Origin: Endomychus coccineus
Taxonomy: Eukaryota; Arthropoda; Insecta; Coleoptera; Endomychidae
Reading direction: 5' to 3'
Assembly (NCBI GenBank): GCA_958510875.1
Contig: OY294068.1
Location: 197,432,315 to 197,496,314 of the forward strand
Length of the DNA stretch: 64,000 nt
Shown: positions 55,308-64,000 of the stretch, in pieces
Layout: every line of letters starts with the position of its first letter
Numbering within the stretch: the stretch's first letter is position 1
Translations under genes and position numbers: made by a program
Notes under the pieces: generated by a model
What the model was told of the DNA's origin: nothing
Seen by the model: the letters and a program-made list of their open reading frames with translations, nothing else
The model's database searches: none

Positions 55308-58300
55308 ATGGCTGATAATAGCAGATTCGATGAAAACTATGGTACCAGGAATCAAAGATTGCATTATGCAGGTTATCCATCTAAAACCTATTACAGGCCC
55401 AATACATATTATCGTGATAAACTCAACGAAATCGGTATTAAAAAGGATTTAAGGGAGTTACTAGATAGAAAAAGATCGCAGGATCATGCGGTTGGTTGTT
55501 CAAAATTTGTTATCGGTTGTCTAATAAACAAAACCTTTATTTCAGAACAACAAAACACCCCTAGAATCAACAAATGATTCGAACAGTAAAACAAATGTGG
55601 AGGTAATAGTATAATTACTATATTTTAATACATTTTAATGATTTCTTTGTTAAATAGGTGAAAGAAACTTTTCAACCGATTGAGTTAGATAGAGCTTCTT
55701 TTCTTAGGTCAAATAGAAATCATGGCAACAGTCGGATAATTGAGGGAACTGCAATAGAGAATGCAGACATACAAAATCCCAGCAATATAAAAGTAGAAGT
55801 GAGCTCACAGTCAGGTTCAAGGCGATGTATACTGGATGAAACGGTAACTTTATCCACTATTAAACACATACCAGATACTGTGGAAAGTGCAGTTCATTCT
55901 CAACATCACAATAGAAAAAATGTGAGGGGAACGGGCTCAAGCCGAAATTATGGTGGTATCAAACAAGATAACTTTGATACAGACACCAGAAATAAGGAGG
56001 GTGGTGGAAATACTGATTTTGTGCACAGTCAAAACCCTCACAACGACAATAGAGGCAAGAGGGGAACTGGAAGTAGAGTTATGAACCGTCAAGGTAATAC
56101 CAATGTGGGAATCAATTTAGACAATGTAGATGAAACTAACAAAATGATAAAAGAAACTTCGTATTTACTAGTTAATTCTGTAGAGAATTGGGATGATGAT
56201 GATATAAATGATGCAAACTTGGTGAGTAACAATCTAAAAGATGTAATCGAGGATGAAAATATAAAAATTCCTATAGATGATCAAAATAAGACTGGACAGG
56301 AAAGAATTAGGTACGAAAAAAATTCAATGGAAGTACAAAATGGAGCTACTCGTTATCAAAAAAATCAAAGATCAAAAGTTGGATACAACAAAAGTATGAA
56401 ACATAATAAAGATTCTCAGTTTGAATGTGAAAATGAAGGGTTCCAAGATGGGAATCGACAACCACCAAACAGCTACAGTGACAATCAAAGAGAAAGTTCT
56501 AGACCTAGATATAACAGAAATGTGCATTTCAATGAAGATTCACGAGTCGAGAAGGAAGATAATGCAAATCGATTCACAAATGAATATCAGAATGAGGTTC
56601 AAAAGCCAAACCGAAGCAATGAAAGTAGAGCAAAAAAAGTCATTACCAATAACATTTATCACAAAGGAGATCCAATATACAAAACCAGAGATACTGTGAT
56701 TCATTCTACTAGTGAAAATCAAGAAAATCAAAATTTGGATCAACAACCAAACAGAAATAATGATCAAAGACGAAAATCTAGTTTCAGACACTCCAAAACT
56801 ACAAATTACAATAAAATATCAAAAGGCAACAATGATGATGCTTCTAATTTCGCATGTGGAGATCTAGAAAATCCGGATTTGGTACAACCACCAAACAGAA
56901 ATGGTGAACAAAGAGGAAAACCAGGTAGAAATGAAGATGATTTAAGCCATTTTACTGAAAATGAATCAAATCTAGATTCAAATCCAAAGAGAAACAATGG
57001 AATACAAAGAAGAAATCCTGGATTCAAATACAATAATAATATGAATCACAATAAAGGTCCATCAGGTAGAAATGAAGATGATTTAAGTAAATTTGCTGGA
57101 GAAAATGAAGCAAATCCAGATTCCAATCCAAACAGGAACAGTGGAATACAAAGAAGAAATCCTGGATTCAAATACAATAATAACATGATCCCCAATAAAG
57201 GTCCATCAGGTAGAAATGAAGATGATTTAAGTAAGTTTGCTGGAGAAAATGAAGCAAATCAAGATTCAAATCCAAACAGGAACAGTGGAGTTCAAAGAAG
57301 AAATCCTGGATTCAAATACAATAATATGAATCACAATAAAGGTCCATCAGGTATAAATGAAGATGATTACAAAGAAGATCCAACAGACAAAACCAGAGAT
57401 ACTGTGATTCATTCTACAAGTGAAAATCAAGAAAATCAAAATTTGGATCAACAACCAAACAGAAATATTGATAATCAAAGACGAAAATCTAGTTTCAGAC
57501 ACTCCAAAAATACAAATTACAATAAAGTATCAAAAGGCAACAATGATGATGCTTCTAATTTCGCATGTGGAGATCTAGAAAATCCGGATTTGGTACAACC
57601 ACCAAACAGAAATGGTGAAATTCAAAGAGGAAAACCAGGTAGAAATGAAGATGATTTGAGTCATTTTACTGGAGAAAATGAAGCAAATCTAGATTCAAAT
57701 CCAAAGAGGAACAATGAAATACAAAGAAGAAATCCTGGATTCAAATACAATAGTAACATGAACCACAATAAAGGTCCATCAGGTAGAAATGAAGATGATT
57801 TAGGTAATTTTGATGCAGAAAATGAAGCAAATCAAGATTCAAATCCAAACAGGAACAGTGGAATTCAAAGAAGAAATCCTGGATTCAAATACAATAGTAA
57901 CATGAACCACAATAAAGGTCCATCAGGTAGAAATGAAGATGATTTAGGTAATTTTGATGCAGAAAATGAAGCAAATCTAGATTCAAATCCAAAGAGAAAC
58001 AATGAAATACAAAGAAGAAATCCTGGATTCAAATACAATAGTAACATGAACCACAATAAAGGTCCATCAGGTAGAAATAAAGATGATTTAGGTAATTTTG
58101 ATGCAGAAAATGAAGCAAATCAAGATTCAAATCCAAACAGGAACAGTGGAATTCAAAGAAGAAATCCTGGATTCAAATACAATAGTAACATGAACCACAA
58201 TAAAGGTCCATCAGGTAGAAATGAAGATGATTTAGGTAATTTTGATGCAGAAAATGAAGCAAATCAAGATTCAAATCCAAACAGGAACAGTGGAATTCAA

Positions 58301-58702
58301 AGAAGAAATCCTGGACTCAAATACAATAGTAACATGAACCACAATAAAGGTCCATCAGGTAGAAATGAAGATGATTCAAGCCATTTTGCTGGAGATGATG
58401 AAGCAAATCCAGGTTTAGATCCACATCCAAGCAGAAACAGACAAATTCGAAGAAAAAAATCGGCTAGAAACAGTAAAAATATGAATAACAAAAGAGATCC
58501 AATCGACAACGCAAACGATGCTCCCAGATTGCAAGAATTAGATTCTGGCATGGAAAAGTCAGGAGTTCCTGAAAGTACCACGTTCCCAAAAGAATCATCA
58601 CCCGAAGCGGTAAAAGAAACTTCCAACACTGAAATGAACGGAGATGATAACGAAGAACAGGTTCTAGAGGTACTAAAACAAACTGCAGCAGTACCAAACT
58701 AA
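55308..58702 (+). CDS. Asn-rich repetitive disordered protein, unknown function
   Basis: Three exons: 55308-55490, 55546-55602, 55658-58702. Both introns are 55 bp, phase 0, with CAG/TAG acceptors. The product is 1,094 residues. The N-terminus MADNSRFDENYGTRNQ...YYRPNTYYRDKLNEIG...LRELLDRKR looks like a short structured or binding segment. The rest is Asn/Asp/Glu/Arg/Lys-rich. Eight copies of a 48-residue unit (GIQRRNPGFKYN, MNHNKGPSGRNEDD, ENEANQDSNPNR) occupy about 57000-58370, and a larger block (DTVIHSTSENQENQNLD) is duplicated at 56.7 and 57.4 kb. No signal peptide, membrane segment or Cys pattern. I do not recognise the family. The first donor (GCG|GTTGGT) is weak. An in-frame upstream ATG at 55260 exists, but a possible TTTTAG acceptor at about 55300 favours 55308. 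Confidence 0.75.
57005..58370 (+). repeat. 144-bp in-frame coding repeats, eight copies
   Basis: CCTGGATTCAAATACAAT recurs at 57017, 57161, 57305, 57733, 57877, 58021, 58165 and (variant) 58309, always 144 bases apart except where an older block separates the first three from the last five. All copies keep frame. The last five are nearly identical, so expansion there is recent. Confidence 0.95.
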
Positions 58703-58740
58703 AATAGAAAACCACAATATTATTTAGGAATTCTTGAAAA

Positions 58741-58840
58741 TTCTTGACTTCCGGACGGATTCTGCGTCACAACAGCACGACTTGATGCCGACGTTTCGCC
58801 AACTATTACAGGTGACATCTTCAAGCCGCGGAAGTCAAGA
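58741..58840 (-). repeat. Small inverted repeat with hammerhead-like core
   Basis: The ends CTTGACTTCCG and CGGAAGTCAAG are inverted copies about 100 bases apart. The minus strand between them reads TTGAAGAT, a stem GTCACC...GTTGGC (one mismatch) and GAAACGTCGGC. Compared with CUGANGA-stem-GAAA-GUC this is a near match (first C is U, one extra U). It lies just after the stop of the Asn-rich gene and may be part of its 3' UTR. Confidence 0.5.
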
Positions 58841-58883
58841 TATTATCTAGGAATCGTGAATTTTGGAAACTATAGTTCCATTA

Positions 58884-59470
58884 GGGGACGTTCATAAATG
58901 ACGTAACGCTAAAAATAGCCGCTTTTGCCCTCCTACCCCCCCCTTTGTCACACTATGTCACAATTTTTCTCTCCCCCCCCCCCAAAAATTACGTCACATT
59001 TAAAAAAAAATAGAAATCAATTTAATAATAGAAATGAAAATAATAATAGAAGGGAAGTAAATTGTAATAGAGTAGAAATTGGAAGGGATATTTCAGACTC
59101 TTCAAGTAAAAATAATAATAATCAGGATTTTCAGTAATGCCTGAAAATGAAAGTATAAGTCTTATTAAATGAAAAGGTTTTTTAAAACTGGAATAAGCAA
59201 GAGTAACATAATAATTGGCGCCCAACGCGGGGCCTATTTTTTAAAAGTGGAATAGCCAGTGGAACTGAATAATATATATGCATACCGACAAATTCATGAC
59301 CCAGTCGATAAAAACGAAAACCATATATTAGAAAACGCGCGCTCTAATTCAAAAAATATAGAAGACGGGAATAATTTTTAATAAAGAAGTGCGCTGATTC
59401 TCTTCCCCTACCCCCCTCATGTCACGATTGTCTAGCCCCCTAAGCGCGTTACGTCATATATGGACGTCCC
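58884..59470. mobile_element. TIR element (GGGACGT...ATGACGTAACGC) with insert
   Basis: Left end GGGGACGTTCATAAATGACG and right end, read inverted, GGGACGTCCATATATGACG match, including the following TAACGC and C-rich tracts with TGTCAC. TTA flanks both ends. The interior is AT-rich and carries an LTR-element primer-binding site, so a second element appears to have inserted here. Confidence 0.65.
59216..59233 (+). other. LTR-retrotransposon primer-binding site relic
   Basis: TGGCGCCCAACGCGGGGC is complementary to the 3' end of tRNA-Lys(CUU) with one mismatch, the usual form of a minus-strand primer site directly after a 5' LTR. A similar 40-base stretch (TTTTTTAAAA.TGGAATA) lies on both sides. 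No gag or pol is seen, so only a scrap remains. Confidence 0.55.
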
Positions 59471-59474
59471 TTAT

Positions 59475-61004
59475 TTAATGAAAATTGCATCTTAATTATT
59501 ACAATACATGTCGAGATATCTAAACATATTGATGTGTGTTTGGATACATTTAATTTGGTACTGTTGTGTTGGCCACAGTCTCCAAAATTATCGAGTTGAA
59601 GAAACTCTGAAAAAAATTTTGATTGTGTGACATGGAAAACTTGAGAAAATATTCCTTTATAATAGTTTGTGTGATTTTAGTAAAAGTGTCTGGGAAAGTG
59701 AGCCTAAGTTAAAATGTGAATGTTGATAATTATATCAATGTTCATATTCAATATTAATTGTTACTTATTTATATATTTTATTGCTTTATCAAATTTAATA
59801 TACACAATTAAATTAAACGTTTTTTAAAGTTTAATTTAAATATAAAAAAAGTGTTTAAGAGAATTATTTATTTAAATGTAATAGACATTCAATAGTCCTA
59901 TTAATAGAATTATTTGAAAAGAAGAATATTGTTAGTTTTGAACTATTTAATAGCAAAACTAAGATAACAAATGGGTACCTGATCAAAATCAGAATCTTAA
60001 ATTTCACTTATCTTACTAGATCTAATATAAATAAAAAGCGTCATTATATTTTTGAAATAAATATACTTTCACAGTTTGCATTGGCAGCTCATGCGCTTTA
60101 ATTAAGAGAGAAAATGATTCAAGTCTATTTTATTAATTCAATATTCTGAAATGTGATTAATTATATTCTAATGACCTACTAATAATGAGAAATGTAATTG
60201 TGTGCTTCCTATTCTATAAACCAAATATTTACAAAAAGATTTATACATTTTAATACTATTTATAAAATATATACGGATTATCAATACCTTCCAGTTTTAT
60301 TCCAACCTGAAAACTTTTGTTGTTGAATATCCATTTTACTCTCAAAACTAAACCTAGTATACCTGCATACCATAATGATTATTGACCCAGGTATGAATTA
60401 TATTTAAATTCTTGGGAAAAAGGTCTTATTAACACTTACGTCTACTATATTTTCTTTACGTACGATTCGCACCAATAGCACTATGCGTCTGTATCTCATT
60501 AATTTCAATTAAAAATGTACGTCGCAACATCGAATAATTCAAATTTTAACATATTAATGTCTAAAATATATGAATATGTATTTGAAAATCACTACACAGT
60601 AATGTTTCTATAGTTAAAGACGTCATATCGAAAACGAGGAATAACAGTCTGACAAGCAAATTCGTTTTGCGACAAGTTCAATGCTAATTAGATGTGTTTT
60701 ATAAATTTAACTCATTGATTGTACATCGGTTCTACTATTTACAGACTTAGCATCACTTATTATGTGAAGCATTTCCATGATAGATCTTTTATAATAATTG
60801 GTGTATTTAGCTAAAATATTAACATTTTTATAAAATCGAACTGATGATTATAATCAAAACAATGTTCAGCAAAAGGCGGTGGAATTTTATATGTTTTTGT
60901 TTTTAGTGCTCCGATTGAAAGCGTTGAAAATATCACAATATATAGAACCATCTTGAAGGAAAGTATATTCACGATTCAAATTCTCCTTTCAATCTAAATT
61001 TTAA
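59475..61004. other. AT-rich intergenic stretch, no feature seen
   Basis: Very AT-rich sequence separating the plus-strand Asn-rich gene from the 3' end of the minus-strand TPR gene. No repeats or frames of note. Confidence 0.6.
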
Positions 61005-61006
61005 GA

Positions 61007-61012
61007 TTTATT
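61007..61012 (-). terminator. Polyadenylation signal of the TPR gene
   Basis: AATAAA on the minus strand about 50 bases after the TAG stop at 61060-61062 is a plausible poly(A) signal for the CFAP70-like transcript. Confidence 0.55.
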
Positions 61013-61059
61013 GAATATAATATAATACAGAATTTGATAAGACATTAAAATAAATGAGA

Positions 61060-63675
61060 CTACAATTCACAAGCTGCACTACTCGAATTTCTACGTTGGT
61101 AGTTCTCAATTTCATATTGAATCATCCTCAGGAGTTCTTCATTTTGTAAATCATTCTAAAAACAATCGGGTTTGATTTAATACAAAAATTACCATATCTT
61201 AACACTATTTCATACCTTTAAGGCCTGCTTGTAACAGAGTTTATATTCTTGATCTTTATCCAACTCTAAATTGACCAAAGTCAAGTAAGCCCATACCTCG
61301 GGTATTCTATCGTTGCAAAGAATGGCTTCTGTGAAACATTCTTCAGCGCTCAATAGATCACTAACCTACAACAATCTGCCGATCTAACTCAAAGTTATAA
61401 TGCTGTGAAAATGAATTTACGTAATAATAGTAAATGCCTGCGGTCATCCAAGCATGAGGTGTCGCATTATATTTGCAAGCTGTTAACATCATTTGTCTAG
61501 CTTCTTCATTTTGTCCCAATAAACCCACACACCGGGAACAATTCACATATAACATATGCATATCATTGGGTCTATTGTAACTTTCTAGCACATGATTATA
61601 TTCGTCCTTTGCCGCAGCCAACTGTCCTTTCCATAGTAAGCAATGTCCAGTCAGGGCCGCAATTCCGTAATTCTATAGAGTAGAGAATAAGATTGTTGAC
61701 CTAAGCAAATTACGAAAGATACATGTAATCGGATCATATTCCTTATCAGAAACTTATTAAATGAGTAAATATAGATAAAGAAAGTCTATTGGCAAAGATA
61801 CTCTGTCAACTAACAATAATCTTGACTATTTGAAAGATTCAAATCATTTACTGTAAAGTGATGGAAAGGAAACCAACAAAAAATGACTCAATTGCTTACC
61901 GAACCCACTATTGACATGGCTTGAGTCAAATGATTCAGTGCATGATCGTAATCTCCCTTATAGTAACAAATTGCAGCTAACAGATAATTGACATAGCCTG
62001 GATGATCGGCGATTTCGAAAGCCAACGCATCTTCAGCCCACTGAAATTAAGACAATTTAGCTTTAAGATTAGTCTGGCTAATCAATTAGTCCAATTACAA
62101 AATACATCCTCAACTTCAGGAGCAACATTGCCGTTCTAAAGAACAGAGTTTCTGGGCAGTCCACAGGGGTCCATATTAGGTCTTCGGCTTTCATCAAATA
62201 ATCGTCTATGGTAGTATCGTCGTGTAAATACTTCATAGCCATGCTTTCTGCGAAACGCATCCCCCCAGAGTTGTTGTTTTTCTGGAAGAAAAGGAACAGG
62301 ATACCCCAAACTATAAAATTCCAAAGTACAATTTATTAGATGAAAAAACAATTGATGCTTGATGTGACGAATGATACTATTCCTCTTTTAAAAAGTGTAT
62401 TTTCCCAGTGCCTTGATTTTTTTCACGGTTTTGTTGTTAGCGATTCATCGATAATGGATAATCCAAAGGCAAAAAAGTGGGTTTCTGTCTGTTGGAAATC
62501 CGCTTTAGTCTTGAATAAGCTTGTAACGTTTTGTTTCTATTCTTTAAGTTGAGTGAAAACAACGCTTTTAAAAAATGGAATACCTTCTGCCCAATGGGGA
62601 CGATTTGCCAAAACGGCCATCAAACAAGTTTCTGCATCTCGCAATTTCTTCTTTTCTGCCAGTAGTAGAGCATACAACAATAAGCTGAAAAACACTTGGG
62701 TTTCAGAGAAAAATTATCTCCTAGTGCATGATATGGTTACCTGTTGCTATGATCGATTTGCCTCGAAAGCGCTTCGTTAAGATATTCGAAAGCAATTTCC
62801 AGACTGTCCATTTCCAGTTGGAATATGGCATAATCGAACCATACGCTTGCATCATTATCTTGTAAGCATAATCGCTAAAAGCAAATTGAGTTAACCAAGT
62901 AATTACGGGCCTAGGTGATATAGGAAAAAGCTACAAATTCAGACATAACCTAATATGTTTTCTATATTGAGAGTTGCTTTGGTCTGTGAGACGATTTGAA
63001 ATTACTCCATCTAGCTTTTTCCAGTGCTCAAAATCGAAAACGTAATGAATTTAGCAACATCACGCTGCTCACCTCCATGTAAAATTTTTCGGCCAAACTG
63101 AATTGTTTGGTTTCCGTAGCTTCCCTAGCGTACAACAGATTGTCATCCAGTGCAGAAAGCGGACCGTCTACAGCGGTCGTAGGGCAGTTTTCCTTGTTCA
63201 ATACAGAGTTCGTTTGATTGATCAAGTAAATAAACAGTTGTCCCATCATTTTCAGATGTTGCGTGTGATGTGCTATGCCGTGCTGGAATTCTGCAGTATT
63301 AAACTTCCTGGTTATCAGTTGAGTAGTCACGTCTAAGAGGGTCATTGCGTATTTTTGAAACGATCCTATTCTTCGAAGGTACGCTAGAAAGTCTGATTGT
63401 TCTCTACCTGTAAGAATTAACAAAATACCTCTCAACAATTTGAGAAACACAAAATACCGGAGGAATTGTTATCTTGAATATGAATAATGTTTTTTTATTG
63501 TAATCAATATTAATTCTTACATTGACATAAACCTTTATCCTCTAGATAAGTCCCATAATTATTGATTAAATCCTGGTTTATTTCTCGAATGACTGAGTTA
63601 TATTCCTCTTCTGCCACGTTCAAATTAATAACAACCTTAGGTAATTTGGGTTTTGGGCGTACCACATCGGTTAAG
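61060..63675 (-). CDS. CFAP70: TPR protein, CFAP70/TTC18-like (5' part outside window)
   Basis: Nine exons with matching phases: 63675-63521, 63407-63073, 62874-62741, 62684-62584, 62310-62099, 62040-61900, 61672-61421, 61365-61216, 61155-61060 (stop TAG). They encode about 520 C-terminal residues made of tetratricopeptide helix pairs, for example RPHWAEGI, PGYVNYLLAAICYYKGDYD, GIAALTGHCLLWKGQL, TPHAWMTAGIYYYYVSDLL, EVWAYLTLVNLELDKDQEYK, ending SSSAACEL. The final AEECFTEAILCN...EVWAYLTL...LQNEELL order fits CFAP70, an axonemal protein at the outer-dynein-arm base. I inferred this from memory of the family; another ciliary TPR protein is possible. The donor at 62099 (TTT|GTAATT) was chosen for phase. 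The gene continues beyond 64000. Confidence 0.7.
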
Positions 63676-63775
63676 CTAAAATTGGAAAGACCACGTGATA
63701 ATATAATTGTTTTCCTACAACATCTTGCTATTTGCCATCACTCGACGCGACCACTATACTTTTGAGAGTACATGT

Positions 63776-64000
63776 ATAGTTCAGGCATATAAGGAGGAAA
63801 ATCGACGATTTTTGCCCGAATTTCGACGAGTTCTAATTTTGATTCATTCTTATGTTTCTGACGCGCTGAACACGATGGTGTAGTTTAAATTGGGATTAAC
63901 CTTGTGCTCGATAAACTGCGCTGGGACTGCAGCCAAAGAAGCTGCACTGGTTGTACACCAAGGTTATCACTAGACTTCCATAATATGGGATATGCTCTAT
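63776..64000. mobile_element. Partial copy of the foldback element
   Basis: TAGTTCAGGCATATAAGGA, GCCCGAATTTCGACGAGTTC and GACGCGCTGAACACGATGGTG follow the left arm of the element at 1543-1826. The copy is diverged and runs past or breaks near the window edge, so its right end cannot be seen. It lies in an intron of the TPR gene. Confidence 0.6.

Overview
The window looks like part of an insect nuclear genome. It is AT-rich, its genes are split by spliceosomal introns, and the introns are crowded with mariner, hAT, non-LTR and Penelope remnants and satellite arrays. The proteins are insect-like. The repeat load suggests a large genome, possibly a beetle, but the sequence alone does not fix the order. 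No bacterial or organellar features were seen.

About two thirds of the window (position 1 to about 42.1 kb, minus strand) is one gene, conventional beta-spectrin. A GC-richer putative promoter and 5' UTR exon lie near 41.8-42.1 kb. Three alternative coding first exons all end in phase 1. The common exons encode two CH (actin-binding) domains, the spectrin repeats, the partial tetramerisation repeat, a charged and serine-rich linker, and the start of the PH domain, where the window cuts the gene off. Joining the exons I could place with splice sites gives about 2,320 residues, close to the usual size. One intron also holds an 804-bp open exon in a compatible phase (0/0) that would insert 268 residues before the linker.

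The introns hold, from left to right: a foldback element (1.5 kb); a mariner remnant and a hAT-like element carrying a Penelope GIY-YIG fragment (2.6-4.0 kb); a reverse-transcriptase scrap (6.3 kb); a 143-bp satellite (6.9-8.9 kb); a TIR element (10.1 kb) and an RNase H remnant (11.2-12.2 kb); a TIR-bounded array of roughly 344-371-bp repeats (13.8-16.4 kb); further tandem arrays at 20-21.8 and 23-25.9 kb; and a non-LTR 3' end with internal tandem duplication (30.3-31.6 kb).

From 42 to 54.8 kb lies a gene-poor stretch. It holds a 2.3-kb mariner-like transposon with about 600-bp inverted repeats and a tandem 1,192-bp unit bounded by hammerhead-ribozyme-like motifs (46.6-49.1 kb), which resembles a retrozyme or Penelope derivative. 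It also holds two copies of a SINE-like repeat.

From 55.3 to 58.7 kb, on the plus strand, is a three-exon gene for a 1,094-residue Asn-rich disordered protein with eight 48-residue repeats; I do not recognise it. It is followed by a small inverted repeat with another hammerhead-like core and by a TIR element containing an LTR-retrotransposon primer-binding site. At the right end, on the minus strand, are the last nine exons of a TPR protein that best fits the axonemal protein CFAP70/TTC18; its 5' part lies beyond the window.

Beta-spectrin (membrane skeleton) and the CFAP70-like protein (cilia) have unrelated jobs, and nothing suggests that the genes here are co-regulated.
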